Positions 43,249-52,792 of a DNA stretch of 64,000 nucleotides are shown here, one piece after another. How positions within the stretch are numbered: position 1 is the first letter of the stretch; every line of letters begins with the position of its first letter. Below the pieces are notes generated by a model. The model was not told the origin of the DNA and did not search any database. It was given only the letters and a program-made list of their open reading frames with translations. The DNA comes from Auraticoccus monumenti (lineage in GTDB: Bacteria; Actinomycetota; Actinomycetes; Propionibacteriales; Propionibacteriaceae), in assembly GCF_900101785.1 (NCBI RefSeq), contig NZ_LT629688.1, forward strand, positions 496,001 to 560,000, read 5' to 3'. The position numbers were made by a program, and so were the translations under genes.

Positions 43249-43941
43249 TCAGCGCGAACGCTTCGGGCCCCGGCCGGTCGACCGCTTCCGGGCGGGTTTC
43301 CGTGCCGGGTCCTGACCGGCGGCCTGGCGCGCAGCCGCCTTGCGGGTGGCCGCCCTCGACGGGGGCGTCCCGCCGGACTGGGTGGTGCGGGAGCTGTTGG
43401 CGGTCCGTCCGCGGACCACGCCGATGAAGTCCTCCGTCTCGGGCCGGTCGTCGTCCTGCAGCCAGCACAGCCCGATGGTGGTCGGCTCCGCGTCGCTCAC
43501 CGGCCGGTGCACCAGGTCCCGACGGCTCCTCGACCGCGCCACCGACTGGGGCACGACAGCCAGCCCGACCCCGCCCGCGACCAGGTCGATCGGGTCGACG
43601 GGGACGTCGGTGTCGAGCAGGTCCTCACCGGCCAGGTCGGCCAGGGTCACCTCCTCGAAGGCGGCCACCGGGTGGTCCTTGGGCACGACGACGACGGGCT
43701 GCTCCTCGTACAGCGGGATGACGTGCAGCCCCTCGCGGTCGACCGGGAGCCGGGCGAAGCACAGGTCCACCCGGCCGTCCCGGAGCACCGCGCCCTGCTC
43801 GTCCTCGGCGACCTCGACCACCTCCAACGGGGTGCGCGGGTAGCGCTCGCCCCAGATCCGTCGCCACTTCGTCAGGGTCACCCCGGGCACGAAACCGATC
43901 CGCAGACCCCGGCTCCTGCCACCCACCTCGGCCTCGTCCAT
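43249..43941 (-). CDS. LysR-type substrate-binding-domain protein without HTH
   Basis: 230 residues. Starting at LRIGFVPGVTLTKWRRIW it is a LysR effector-binding domain (RVDLCFARLPVDREGLHVIPLYEE, VPKDHPVAAFEEVTLADLAGEDLL, VAGGVGLAVVPQSVA), but there is no N-terminal HTH. The last ~55 residues are a Lys/Arg/Ala-rich tail that could contact nucleic acid. Such HTH-less proteins are found next to DUF5997 genes in actinobacteria. TAGCCT lies 7 nt before ATG 43941. Function unknown; it may bind a ligand and partner with the DUF5997 protein. Confidence 0.82.
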   Translation of the reverse strand: MDEAEVGGRSRGLRIGFVPGVTLTKWRRIWGERYPRTPLEVVEVAEDEQGAVLRDGRVDLCFARLPVDREGLHVIPLYEEQPVVVVPKDHPVAAFEEVTLADLAGEDLLDTDVPVDPIDLVAGGVGLAVVPQSVARSRSRRDLVHRPVSDAEPTTIGLCWLQDDDRPETEDFIGVVRGRTANSSRTTQSGGTPPSRAATRKAAARQAAGQDPARKPARKRSTGRGPKRSR

Positions 43942-43948
43942 GGTCGTG

Positions 43949-43972
43949 AGGCTATCCCCGGCGCGTTACCGT
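43949..43972. promoter_or_regulatory. Back-to-back leaderless promoters
   Basis: The leftward -10 TAGCCT (43949-43954 on the opposite strand, 7 nt before ATG 43941) and rightward -10 TACCGT (43967-43972, 6 nt before GTG 43979) are separated by just 12 bp. Each polymerase footprint must cover the other -10, so the two promoters should compete. Confidence 0.65.
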
Positions 43973-43978
43973 GGCCCG

Positions 43979-44338
43979 GTGAGCCAGTCCATGAAGCCGA
44001 TCACCGCGGCCGCCAAGCTGGGCATCTACCTGCCCGCCACGCCCGAGGAGTTCCAGCGGTCCACGCCCACCCGTGACGAGGTGGACGCGCTGCGCACCGA
44101 CCCGCCCGAGTGGCTGGTGGAGCTGCGCCGCAACGGCCCCTTCCCCCGCGACGTGGTGGCCCAGAAGCTCGGCATCTCCCGCTCCGGGCTGGCCCGCAGC
44201 GGGGTCGGCGACGCGCTGGACGCCGACCAGATCGGCGCCCTGCTGGCCGACCCGCCGGAGTGGCTGATCCGCGAGCGGCACACCCAGGCCAAGGTCGTCG
44301 CCGAGAAGGAACGGCTCCGCGAGCGCCAGGACGACTGA
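43979..44338 (+). CDS. DUF5997-family protein
   Basis: 119 residues, MKPITAAAKLGIYLPATPEEFQ and two copies of a DPPEWLxxxR motif (DPPEWLVELRRNGPFPRDVV and DPPEWLIRERHTQ) around a helix-turn-helix-like stretch VVAQKLGISRSGLARSGV. The HTH-like part and the paired DPPEWL repeats suggest nucleic-acid or protein binding. It is the constant partner of the HTH-less LysR-domain gene, raising the idea that the DNA-binding and ligand-binding roles are split between the two proteins (inference). Confidence 0.85.
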   Translation: MSQSMKPITAAAKLGIYLPATPEEFQRSTPTRDEVDALRTDPPEWLVELRRNGPFPRDVVAQKLGISRSGLARSGVGDALDADQIGALLADPPEWLIRERHTQAKVVAEKERLRERQDD

Positions 44339-44401
44339 GCGTGGGTCGACGCGCCGCAGGGATCTCGCGGCGCGGACCGGCCTCGAGCACCAGCCGGGCG
44401 G

Positions 44402-44845
44402 TCAGACCAGCCAGCGTCCGTCGCGCATCAGCGTCCGGCCGCTGATCTCGTCCACCTCACGCCAGGCCCGCACCCGCAGCGGTCGCAGCCACAGCACCAG
44501 GTCGCCCGCTCCCGGACGCCAGCCCGTGCGGCGCGCGTAGCGGTCCAGCAGCGCCTCCCCGGCCTCCTCGGCCGGGAGGTGGCGCTCCAGCTCCGCCTCC
44601 ACCGAGACGACGTCGCGGGTCGCGCCCAGCGCCAGCCGGGCACGACCACCGGCCAGCAGGTTGCGGGCGGTGACCGTCCCCGCACCCGTGGCCAGCACCA
44701 CCCGCTCGTCCACCCAGTCCAGCGACAGCGGTACCAGGTGCGGCCCGGCCCCGGCGGTGGCCACCCAGCAGTCGACGTCGCGCTCCAGCCGGTGCAGCAC
44801 GTCGGCCTTCCGCTGCTCGCGGCTCCGCGGCGTCAGCTCGACCAC
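44402..44845 (-). CDS. PPOX-class (pyridoxamine-phosphate-oxidase-like) protein
   Basis: 147 residues with a split beta-barrel: DVLHRLERDVDCWVATAGAGPHLVPLSLDWVDERVVLATG, then NLLAGGRARLALG and WLRPLRVRAWREVDEI. Related to F420- or FMN-dependent PPOX proteins such as the TIGR03618/TIGR03667 groups. GTG 44845 overlaps the end of the upstream glycosyltransferase gene by 13 bp, so it is the last member of the cell-wall operon. Cofactor and substrate unknown. Confidence 0.82.
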   Translation of the reverse strand: MVELTPRSREQRKADVLHRLERDVDCWVATAGAGPHLVPLSLDWVDERVVLATGAGTVTARNLLAGGRARLALGATRDVVSVEAELERHLPAEEAGEALLDRYARRTGWRPGAGDLVLWLRPLRVRAWREVDEISGRTLMRDGRWLV

Positions 44846-46014
44846 TGCCCGGTGGTGAACAGCCAGGTCCAGACCAGCGTGGCGAGGCCGGAGAGCAGCA
44901 GCCAGCCGACCAGCACCGTGTGCCGCAGCGCCTGGGCGGCGGGGCGCTTCGGCTCCACCGACACCAGGTGGGCGAACATCAGCCACAGCGGGAACCACAG
45001 CAGCACGGCCCGGTTGACCGAGAACCACCAGTAGGACACCGAGAAGGCCAGCACCTGGACGCCGACCCAGCTGGCCTCGGCCCACATCCGGCGGCTCAGG
45101 CACCAGCCGGTGACCACCAGCCCCATCAGCATCGACACGGCCTCACCGCGGAAGACCCAGGTCCAGTCCGGGTGGTCGACGTAGTCCCCGCGGATCACCG
45201 GCCAGGTGTTCAGCGCGGACTCCCAGGGCCAGTGGAAGCCCCGGGCCCACCCGGCGGCCTGGGCGTCCGACCACGCCGTCCAGGACCCGGTGAGCGTCCA
45301 CAGGTACACCACGTACCCGGCCAGCACCGCCGTCGGCAGCAGCAGCCACGCCCACCGGCGCACGCGTCCGGGCACGTCCAGCCCCGGCCAGGTCAGCACC
45401 ATCACCGCCAGCGCACCCACCAGGAACAGCCCGCTGACCCGCGTCGTGCAGGCCAGCGCGGTCAGCAGCGCCGCGCTCCCCCACCGGTCGGCACTGGCCC
45501 GCTGCCAGGCCCAGAAGGCGGCGGCGCAGAAGGCGGACTCGGTGTAGGGGACGGCGGTGAACACCGCGACCGGCGCGAACAGCCACCCCACGGCCGCCCA
45601 GGGCCCACCCATCCGCACCAGCGCGGCCGCGGCGACCAGGGACAGGACCAGCGACAGCGCCACCCCGGTGACCGTGGGCGCCACCCCCAGCGCCATCCCG
45701 GCCCGCAGCACCAGCGGCCAGCCGGGGAAGAAGGCCATCGTCTTGGGGTCGCGGAGGTACCCGTGCTCGGCCACGCCGATGAAGTGCTGCACGTCCCAGT
45801 TCGCCACCAGGTCGGTGACGCTGCGCCCGGTGGAGAGGGCGACCAGCAGCCCGACCAGCAGGATCAGCCCGCGGCTGCCCAGCCACGCCTGCAGCATCAC
45901 CCGCAGCGCGTCGGCGTCCCACCGGCCCAGGTGCTCCACCCCGGGCAGCGCGCCGGGCAGGCCCTTACGCCGACGGCCGCCCGCGGAGCGTCGCACGCCG
46001 CTAGCCGCCGGCAC
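44833..46014 (-). CDS. PIG-V-like polyprenol-dependent mannosyltransferase, integral membrane
   Basis: 393 residues with about 9-10 membrane helices. After the first helix, NWDVQHFIGVAEHGYLRDPKTMAFFPGWPL is the luminal catalytic loop of PIG-V/GT76-like GT-C enzymes (W-D-x-x-H/Y-Y-I-x-x-A-x-x-G-Y plus AFFPGWP). It probably adds mannose from a polyprenyl-phosphate donor to a cell-envelope glycan or protein. GTG 46014 was chosen because GGAGG lies 6 nt upstream; ATG 46029 is the longer alternative. Confidence 0.82.
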   Translation of the reverse strand: MPAASGVRRSAGGRRRKGLPGALPGVEHLGRWDADALRVMLQAWLGSRGLILLVGLLVALSTGRSVTDLVANWDVQHFIGVAEHGYLRDPKTMAFFPGWPLVLRAGMALGVAPTVTGVALSLVLSLVAAAALVRMGGPWAAVGWLFAPVAVFTAVPYTESAFCAAAFWAWQRASADRWGSAALLTALACTTRVSGLFLVGALAVMVLTWPGLDVPGRVRRWAWLLLPTAVLAGYVVYLWTLTGSWTAWSDAQAAGWARGFHWPWESALNTWPVIRGDYVDHPDWTWVFRGEAVSMLMGLVVTGWCLSRRMWAEASWVGVQVLAFSVSYWWFSVNRAVLLWFPLWLMFAHLVSVEPKRPAAQALRHTVLVGWLLLSGLATLVWTWLFTTGQWSS

Positions 46015-47551
46015 GGTCGTCCTCCCCATTCTGGCCGGAACCGGACCGGATCCGCTCCAGCACCCGCTCGATCGGCACCCCCTCGCCCTCCGGGACGCCC
46101 GACACCGCGACAGCAGGGGGACGGGTCGTCAGACGGGCCCGGAGCGGGTCGTCGGGAGCACCGTCGAGCACCCCGCCGGAGGGGTCGTCGACGCCAGGAG
46201 AACGCACCGGATCATGATGGGGCCACCAGACGTCACGCACCACCACCGCCGCGACCCAGATCTCGGCGGCCAGCCGCACCAGCACCGCGAGCCAGTAGCC
46301 GACGTCCGGACCACCGTTCCCCGGCCCCAACCAGCCACCGAGGTGCAACCAGACGGCGGCGAAGTAGACCAGCTCGCCGACGGTCAGCACCAGCCACTCC
46401 CGCCACCGCGGCCGGGCCAGCACCATCAGCGGCAGGAGCCACAGCACGTACTGCGGGGAGTAGACCTTGCCGGTGACCAGGAAGGCCAGCACCACGAGAT
46501 AAGCGAGCTGCCCCACGCGGGGACGGCGCGGGGCCAGCAGCACCAGGGCGGCGATCCCGGCGCAGAGCAGGGCGAGGGAGCCGAAGCTCAGGAGGTTCAG
46601 GTGCGGCGGCGGGTAGCCGGCCAGGCTGAGGACGTACCACAGGGAGCCGAACTCAGCGCCCCGTTCGCCGTTGAAGCGCCAGAACTCGGTCCAGCCGTCA
46701 GGGGCCAGGACGAGCACCGGCAGGTTGACCGCGGCCCACGCGCCGGCCGCCGCCAGCACGGTGGTCACGGCCTCTCGCCGCCGCCCCGCGCGCAGGCAGA
46801 GCAGCACCAGGGGCCCCAGCAGCAGCAGCGGGTAGACCTTGGCTGCGGCCCCGAGCCCGATCAGGGCGCCGGCCAGCCCGGGTCGCGACCGGCTCCAGGC
46901 CCACATCGCCGCCGCGGTGAGGGCCACCGGCAGCATGTCCCAGTTGACCAGCCCGGCGGCCACCACGCACGGTGACGCGGCGACCATCAGGGCGTCCCAG
47001 GGACGTCCGGGCACGGTGCTGACCTGCGCGGCGACGGTGATCCCGAACAGCAGCCCCAGCACGACGACGTTGACGCCCATGAACTGGTCCGCGGCCAGCA
47101 GGGCCTCCTGGTCGCTCAGACCCGGACCGACGGGGGCACCGAGGGCGACGGTGGCCAGCCGTTCCAGCTCGAGCAGGACGCCGGTCAGGACCGGGTACTC
47201 CAGCACCCGGTGCTGGCCGGCGTCGAGGTAGGGCGTGGCGCCGTCGACCAGACCCCGCAGCCGGTACAGCAGCGGGATGTCGGAGTAGCACATCGCCTGG
47301 TAGCGGTCCGCGGCCGGCTGGCCGGGCAGCTCGCGGCAGGGGAGCTGGCGCACCACCAGCAGCAGCCAGGACAGGGCCGCGACGACCAGCACCACCACCC
47401 GCACGGTCCCGGCGGCCCAGCCGCGGGTGTGCCGGCCGGACGGTCCGCCGAGGAACGGGCTGGCGTAACGGGCCAGCGGGTCGGTGGCGGTGGGGCTGTC
47501 GCCGCCCGGTGCGGGGACGGGCTCGGCCGGGGCCGAGCCCGCGGTGCTCAC
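46001..47551 (-). CDS. GT87 (DUF2029) polyprenol-phosphate-mannose mannosyltransferase
   Basis: 516 residues, GT-C fold with about 10-12 helices. [34 protein letters not shown] and [27 protein letters not shown] are the conserved extracytoplasmic loop of the GT87 family, here with the DIP motif equivalent of the catalytic Asp. Homologues (for example Rv0051 of M. tuberculosis) sit directly downstream of ponA1. The GTG start overlaps the PBP stop (GTGA), and the C-terminus overlaps the PIG-V-like gene. Confidence 0.86.
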   Translation of the reverse strand: MSTAGSAPAEPVPAPGGDSPTATDPLARYASPFLGGPSGRHTRGWAAGTVRVVVLVVAALSWLLLVVRQLPCRELPGQPAADRYQAMCYSDIPLLYRLRGLVDGATPYLDAGQHRVLEYPVLTGVLLELERLATVALGAPVGPGLSDQEALLAADQFMGVNVVVLGLLFGITVAAQVSTVPGRPWDALMVAASPCVVAAGLVNWDMLPVALTAAAMWAWSRSRPGLAGALIGLGAAAKVYPLLLLGPLVLLCLRAGRRREAVTTVLAAAGAWAAVNLPVLVLAPDGWTEFWRFNGERGAEFGSLWYVLSLAGYPPPHLNLLSFGSLALLCAGIAALVLLAPRRPRVGQLAYLVVLAFLVTGKVYSPQYVLWLLPLMVLARPRWREWLVLTVGELVYFAAVWLHLGGWLGPGNGGPDVGYWLAVLVRLAAEIWVAAVVVRDVWWPHHDPVRSPGVDDPSGGVLDGAPDDPLRARLTTRPPAVAVSGVPEGEGVPIERVLERIRSGSGQNGEDDRAGG

Positions 47552-50016
47552 CCGGTGACCCCGTCGGCGTCGCCGGTACCCCTCTCGCTGCTGCCGGCGC
47601 CGCCGTTCCCGTCGCTGCCGGTCCCGCTGCCGCCGCTCCCGCCGCGGGTCCCGCCGCCGTTACTTCCGCCGCTGCCGCCGTTGCTGGAGCCGTCGGCGTC
47701 GCTCCCGCCGCCGGCGCCGCTCCCGGACGTCGGCTCCGGCTCCGGCTCGGGCTCCGGCTCCGGCTCGGGCTCCGGCTCCGGCTCCGGCTCGGGTTCGGGC
47801 TCCGGCTCGGTGGTGGGCTCCGGCTCCGGCTCCGGCTCCGGCTCCTCGGTCGGCTCCGGCTCACGGGTGGGCTCGGGCTCCTCGGTCCGGGTGGGCTCCT
47901 CGGTCGGCTCCTCCGAGGGCTCCTCGGTCTCGCTCGGCTCCTCCGACGGCTCCCGGGTGCGGCTCGGCTCCGGGTCCGGCCGGCCGGTCTCCACCGGCTC
48001 GGGCCGGGTGGTCCGGGACGGCTGCGAGGTGGGCTGGCCGGCCGGGCGGTCGCGGTTCACGTAGGCCGGCGGCTCGAACTGCTCCACGTCCATGCCCTCG
48101 GTGGCCACCTTCATGTAGTCCACCCAGGTCTGGGCCGGGTAGGTGCCACCGAAGAAGGTCTGGTCCCCGGGTCGGGCGTAGGTGTCCAGGTCGCCGTTGC
48201 CCTCGTCACCGGTCACGTACATCACCGCGGTGGAGACCTGCGGGGTGTAGGCCACGAACCAGGCCGAGTTCACCACGCCGTCGCCGTCCTCGCCCTCGGC
48301 GTCGTCGACGCCGTTGGTGCCGGTCTTGCCGGCCACCGGACGACCCAGGGACTGCACCCGGGCGCCGGTCCCCTCGTTGACCACGCCGGACAGCGCGTAG
48401 TTGACGTCGTGGGCCACGTCCTCGTCGAAGGCCTGCTCGCCCTCGGTGTCGGCGGTGAACAGCACGTCGCCGTCGGCGGACCTCACCTCCTTGACCACGT
48501 GGTTGCCGACCTGCTTGCCGTCACCGGCGAAGGTGGCGTAGGCGCCGGCCATCTCCACCGGGCTGACCTCGGCGATGCCGAGGGAGATGCGGCTGCCCAG
48601 CTCCCAGCCGGCCCCCTCCGAGGCCCCCGCCTTCTTGGCGGCGTCGACGACGGCCTGGGGGCCGTCCTCGAGCTGGGTGGTCAGGTCGACGAAGGCGGTG
48701 TTGATCGACTCCGCGGTGGCTTTGAGCAGGTTCACCGTGCCGTACTGGTAGTTGAACTCGTTGCGGATGGGGACCCCGTCGCCCTCGGGGGTGAAGGTGT
48801 TGCCCCGGAAGGTGGAGAACAGGCTGAACTGGTCCTGCAGCCCGGCCGCCACCGCGAACGTCTTGAACGTCGACGCGGTGGGGCGGGCGGTGGTGGCCCA
48901 GTTGCGGGAGTTCTCGATGTAGTCCGGTCCGCCGTAGAGGGCCAGCACCTCGCCGGTGCCGACCCGGACCGAGGCGATCGCGGCGTGCAGGTCCTCGGCC
49001 GGCTCGTCGACGGCCTCGGCGGCCTCCTCGGTGTTCGTCTGGGCCGACTCGACCGCGGCCTCCTGCGCCTTCTCGTCGAAGGTGGTGGTGACCTGCAGGC
49101 CGCCGCCGTAGATCGCGGCCTCGCTGAACCCCACCTGGGCCAGCTCGTCCTCGACCATCTTCATCAGGAACCCGTTGGGGCCCTCGTAGCGGTTGCTGGT
49201 CGGGATCTCGGGGAACTCCGGCAACTCGGCGCCGTACTCGGCCGCCTCGGACGTGGAGATCTTGCCGGCCTCGGCCATGCCGTCCAGCACGTAGCGGTAG
49301 CGCTCCAGCAGCCGCTCCTCGTTGCCCTCGGCGACCGAGGGGTCGAAGATGCTGGCGTTGTTCAGCACGCTGGCCAGCACCGCCGCCTCCGGGACGGTGA
49401 GGTCCTCGGCGTCGGTGTTGAAGTAGGAGCGGCTGGCGGCCTGGATGCCGTAGGCGCCGCGGCCGAAGTAGATGGTGTTGAGGTAGCCCTGGAGGATCTC
49501 CTCCTTGGACTGCTCCCGGCCGAGCTTCACCGCGAGCAGCAGCTCCTTGAACTTGCGGGTCAGGGTCTGGTCCGAGGTCAGGTAGAGGATCTTGATGTAC
49601 TGCTGGGTGATGGTCGAGCCGCCCTGCATCTCCCCGCCGCTGGCGATGGACCACGCCGCGCGCGCCATGCCCGGCACCGAGATCCCCGGGTCCTCCCAGA
49701 AGCTGCGGTTCTCGGCGGCGACGACCGCGTCCTTGATGTTCTGGGGCATCTCCTCGTACTCGAGGGACTGCCGGTTCTGCACCGCCAGGTTGCCCAGCTT
49801 GGTCTCGCCGTCGCGGTAGTAGATGAACGTCGTGTTCGTCTCGAACTCCGCGTTGGGGTCGGGTACGTCGGTGTTGGAGTAGGCGACGCCGACCACCGCG
49901 AAGCCGGCGACCATGGCCAGCAGCACGGTGATGATGGTGGCCAGACCCAGCCGCTGGGCGATCTTCTTCCGGCGCGACCGCGGCTTCCGGGTGCGGGTGC
50001 TGGGTGACTCAGCCAT
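47548..50016 (-). CDS. ponA: Bifunctional penicillin-binding protein (PonA-type class A PBP)
   Basis: 822 residues. One N-terminal membrane helix (about 23-46), GT51 glycosyltransferase with Glu102 in [12 protein letters not shown] and [11 protein letters not shown] and [22 protein letters not shown], then the transpeptidase with STFK, SIN and KTGT motifs. The C-terminal 180 residues are a low-complexity Pro-Glu run followed by Gly/Ser, probably a wall-spanning tail; its DNA is a GGCTCC/GGCTCG hexamer array near 47740-47870. It polymerises and cross-links peptidoglycan. GAGGA precedes the ATG; it overlaps the DUF5318 gene by 8 bp. Confidence 0.95.
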   Translation of the reverse strand: MAESPSTRTRKPRSRRKKIAQRLGLATIITVLLAMVAGFAVVGVAYSNTDVPDPNAEFETNTTFIYYRDGETKLGNLAVQNRQSLEYEEMPQNIKDAVVAAENRSFWEDPGISVPGMARAAWSIASGGEMQGGSTITQQYIKILYLTSDQTLTRKFKELLLAVKLGREQSKEEILQGYLNTIYFGRGAYGIQAASRSYFNTDAEDLTVPEAAVLASVLNNASIFDPSVAEGNEERLLERYRYVLDGMAEAGKISTSEAAEYGAELPEFPEIPTSNRYEGPNGFLMKMVEDELAQVGFSEAAIYGGGLQVTTTFDEKAQEAAVESAQTNTEEAAEAVDEPAEDLHAAIASVRVGTGEVLALYGGPDYIENSRNWATTARPTASTFKTFAVAAGLQDQFSLFSTFRGNTFTPEGDGVPIRNEFNYQYGTVNLLKATAESINTAFVDLTTQLEDGPQAVVDAAKKAGASEGAGWELGSRISLGIAEVSPVEMAGAYATFAGDGKQVGNHVVKEVRSADGDVLFTADTEGEQAFDEDVAHDVNYALSGVVNEGTGARVQSLGRPVAGKTGTNGVDDAEGEDGDGVVNSAWFVAYTPQVSTAVMYVTGDEGNGDLDTYARPGDQTFFGGTYPAQTWVDYMKVATEGMDVEQFEPPAYVNRDRPAGQPTSQPSRTTRPEPVETGRPDPEPSRTREPSEEPSETEEPSEEPTEEPTRTEEPEPTREPEPTEEPEPEPEPEPTTEPEPEPEPEPEPEPEPEPEPEPEPEPTSGSGAGGGSDADGSSNGGSGGSNGGGTRGGSGGSGTGSDGNGGAGSSERGTGDADGVTG

Positions 50017-50428
50017 AGATGTCCTCGACGGTGGGTTGACGCCGCGGCGGACGGCGCTTGACGCCGTCCCCGAGCAGGTAGGAGTGGATCATGTGGTTCC
50101 ACCCGCAGGTGACGCAGACCTCGACGACGCAGACCTTGAACTCGCCGATCTCGTCCTGCATCTGCTCGAGCTCGCGGGTGGCCTTGATGCGACCGGAGTA
50201 CTGCCCCAGCTGCTCACCGAAGGTGTAGCTGAGGTTGACCAAGGCGCTGGAGCCGCAGACCGGGCAGGGTACGGCGCTCTTCTCCCCGTGGTGGAGCGCC
50301 GCCCGGACCAGCATCGGGTCGGCGTCGCAGGCGTCGGCGCGGGTCAGGGTGCGGGTGGGTCGCTTCAGCGCCTCGAGCGTGTGACGACGCTGGAGGGCAT
50401 AGTCGACGTACTGCCGCCTGGACCACAT
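50009..50428 (-). CDS. DUF5318-family zinc-ribbon protein
   Basis: 139 residues. CPVCGSS and CVTCGW about 50 residues apart form a zinc ribbon; N-terminal [21 protein letters not shown]. Matches the DUF5318 proteins preceding ponA in mycobacteria (Rv0049), suggesting a role tied to cell-wall synthesis or its regulation. TACACT is 7 nt before ATG 50428, so the transcript that also encodes the PBP may begin at this start codon. First gene of the five-gene operon. Confidence 0.88.
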   Translation of the reverse strand: MWSRRQYVDYALQRRHTLEALKRPTRTLTRADACDADPMLVRAALHHGEKSAVPCPVCGSSALVNLSYTFGEQLGQYSGRIKATRELEQMQDEIGEFKVCVVEVCVTCGWNHMIHSYLLGDGVKRRPPRRQPTVEDIYG

Positions 50429-50616
50429 GGCGGCCAGTGTAGGCGGGGCGGGTGACACCGACCCGGGCTCGCGGGCGCCGTCCCGGGGGCCGGTCGGCAC
50501 CCCGGCGGGACGGGTCGAGGAGGGCCCCGACGGGCTTCGCCGGATGCTCCTGCGGGCTTCGCACCGTGACCTGCGACCACGCACCGCCGACGTCCGACGC
50601 GGCCTGCCCGGGACGG

Positions 50617-51624
50617 TCAGCGCGTCGCGCGCACCCCGGTGACGAGCAGCTCCTCCGAGGACCCGGTCAGGCGGTCCTCCAGGTGCACCGCGGCGATCAT
50701 GCAGCGGACCGAGCCGCCGGCCAGCTCGCAGGTGGGGACGTCCAGCGGCAGGACGCGGCAGTGCCCCTCGAGCACCGCGCGCTGGGCCGTGGTCAGGGCG
50801 CGCAGCCCCCGGCTCGAGAGCGCCAGCACCGGACCGTCCGGCGTGGACAGCTCGATCGCGTTGCCCGCGAACTCGCCCACCTGGGTCGCACCGAGCGCGA
50901 CGACGTCCCCGCGGCGCTCCAGCGACCGGCGCAGCCGCCGCCGCTGGGCCGGGTCGGGCACCAGGTCCAGGGCGACCAGGGAGAAGCCGGTGCCCAGGGC
51001 CATCATCACGTTGGTGTGGTAGACGGGACGGCCGTCGGCACCGGCGGTGTCGAAGACGTGCGGGCGGTAGCCCAGCCGGTCGCAGAAGGCGGCCAGCGCC
51101 CGGTCGTCGGCGCGACGCGAGCGGGAGCAGTAGGCCACCCGCTGGTCGTGGTCCAGCACCATCGCCCCGGTGCCCTCCAGCACCGGACCGTCGGCGAGGT
51201 CGACGACCTGGCTCACCCGGTGGTGCCGCTGCAACCAGGCGACCACGTCGGGGCGGCGCTCGCGCCGGCGGTTGGGGGCCAGCATCGAGTGCAGCACCAG
51301 CCGGCCGTCGGCGTGGGTGGAGAACCAGTTGTTGCAGAAGACGCTGTCGGGACGGTCGTCGCGCAGGTCCTCGAACAGGTGCACCCGCACCCCGGCCGCG
51401 CGCAGGTCCCGCACGGCGCGCGTCACCTCCCCGTGCGCCCGGGCCGCCACCTCCCCGTCCTGGGCCGCGCGGTCCGCCGCCGCGACCTGGTAGGCGTTGT
51501 CCGCCGCGGTCTGCGGGTTGGGCCGGAAGTGGTGCGGCCGGATCATCACCACCGTGGACGGCGCCTGGGGCGAACCGGCGGCCCGGGGTCGCGGGACGGC
51601 GTCCGGCTCGGCGAGCAGCGTCAC
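50617..51624 (-). CDS. ctlX: Citrulline/arginine guanidino-group hydrolase of the CtlX type
   Basis: 335 residues of the amidinotransferase/deiminase superfamily. STVVMIRPHHFRPNPQTAADNAYQ, FCNNWFSTHADGRLVLHSMLAPNRRRER and EGTGAMVLDHDQRVAYCSRSRRAD are CtlX signatures; the nucleophile is Cys308 in GGSVRCMIAAVHL, with an Asp and His upstream. CtlX-like enzymes hydrolyse citrulline or arginine side-chains, producing ornithine-type products. GTG 51624 overlaps the ornithine cyclodeaminase stop (GTGA), so the product of this enzyme is very likely the substrate of that one. Confidence 0.88.
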   Translation of the reverse strand: MTLLAEPDAVPRPRAAGSPQAPSTVVMIRPHHFRPNPQTAADNAYQVAAADRAAQDGEVAARAHGEVTRAVRDLRAAGVRVHLFEDLRDDRPDSVFCNNWFSTHADGRLVLHSMLAPNRRRERRPDVVAWLQRHHRVSQVVDLADGPVLEGTGAMVLDHDQRVAYCSRSRRADDRALAAFCDRLGYRPHVFDTAGADGRPVYHTNVMMALGTGFSLVALDLVPDPAQRRRLRRSLERRGDVVALGATQVGEFAGNAIELSTPDGPVLALSSRGLRALTTAQRAVLEGHCRVLPLDVPTCELAGGSVRCMIAAVHLEDRLTGSSEELLVTGVRATR

Positions 51625-52658
51625 CCGCGGTCCCCGGCCGGGGTCAGCGAGGTGGCCAGGGCGAAGAGGTCCTTGGGGTCGGCCGGGGCCGCCACCAGGT
51701 CGAGCTCGGTGGTGAAGTCGGTGCCGCGGACGTCGTCGCGCACGTAGCGCAGCGCGGCGAAGTCCTCCACGGCGAAGCCGACGGAGTCGAAGACCGTGAC
51801 CCGCTCGGCGTCGGTGCGGCCCGGCGCGAGGCCGGCGAGCACGCGCCACAGCTCGGTCACGGGGAAGTCGGCCGGCACCTGCTGGATCTCGCCCTCGACG
51901 CGGGTCTGCGGCTCGAACTCCACGAAGACGTCCGCGCGGTGCAGGATCGCCGCGTCCAGCTCGGTCTTGCCGGGGCAGTCGCCACCGATGGCGTTGACGT
52001 GGACGCCGGGGGCGACGTCGGCGTCGCGCAGCACCGTGGCCAGGGCCTTGTCGGCGGTGCAGGTGGTGATCAGGTCTGCCCCGCGGACGGCGGTGGCCAC
52101 GTCCGGGCAGACCTCCACCTCGAAGCCGAGCGGGGTCAGGTTGCGCACCACCTTGGCGCAGGCGGCCGGGTCGACGTCGGTGACCCGGAGCCGGCGCACC
52201 CCGAGGGCCGTGCGCATCCCGAGGGCCTGGAACTCGGCCTGGCTGCCGGCCCCGACCATGGCCATCACGGCGGCGTCGGGCCGGGCGAGCAGCCGGGCGG
52301 CGAGGGCCGAGGTGGCGGCGGTGCGGAGCGCGGTGAGCAGGGTCATCTCCGACAGGAAGGTCGGGTACCCGTTGTGGACGTCGGCCAGGGCGCCGTAGGC
52401 GGTGACGGTCTGGAACCCGCGGGCCGGGTTGCTGGGGTGGCCGTTGACGTACTTGTAGCCGTACTCGGTGCCGTCGCTGGTCGGCATCAGCTCGATCACC
52501 CCGAACGGGGTGTGGCTGGCCACGCGCGGGGTCTTGTCGAAGTGCTCCCACCGCCCGAAGTCGTGCTCGAGGTAGCTGATCATGCCCGCGATGATCGACT
52601 CCGGCCCGCGGGACGCGATCCAGCGCCCCATCTGGGCGACGTCCAGGAACATGACCAT
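51621..52658 (-). CDS. ocd: Ornithine cyclodeaminase
   Basis: 345 residues. The mu-crystallin/OCD fold with NAD-binding MVGAGSQAEFQALGMRTALG near residue 134 and GYKYVNGHPSNPARGFQTVTAYG around 66-90 (Lys at the substrate carboxylate). It deaminates L-ornithine to L-proline and ammonia, completing a short path from arginine/citrulline to proline with CtlX. GAGAGG precedes the ATG. The 134-bp gap to the divergent Lrp gene probably contains its operator. Confidence 0.92.
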   Translation of the reverse strand: MVMFLDVAQMGRWIASRGPESIIAGMISYLEHDFGRWEHFDKTPRVASHTPFGVIELMPTSDGTEYGYKYVNGHPSNPARGFQTVTAYGALADVHNGYPTFLSEMTLLTALRTAATSALAARLLARPDAAVMAMVGAGSQAEFQALGMRTALGVRRLRVTDVDPAACAKVVRNLTPLGFEVEVCPDVATAVRGADLITTCTADKALATVLRDADVAPGVHVNAIGGDCPGKTELDAAILHRADVFVEFEPQTRVEGEIQQVPADFPVTELWRVLAGLAPGRTDAERVTVFDSVGFAVEDFAALRYVRDDVRGTDFTTELDLVAAPADPKDLFALATSLTPAGDRG

Positions 52659-52792
52659 GTCGACCTCTCCACTGCTCTGCTGCGTGTGCGACCGAGCCTA
52701 GGAGCGGTCGATGTGCTCAGTCCATGAGCGTCGTGCAGCACTTCTGCCAATGACTCGAGCGATCTGGATAGTAGCGTTCTACACTCTGACCC

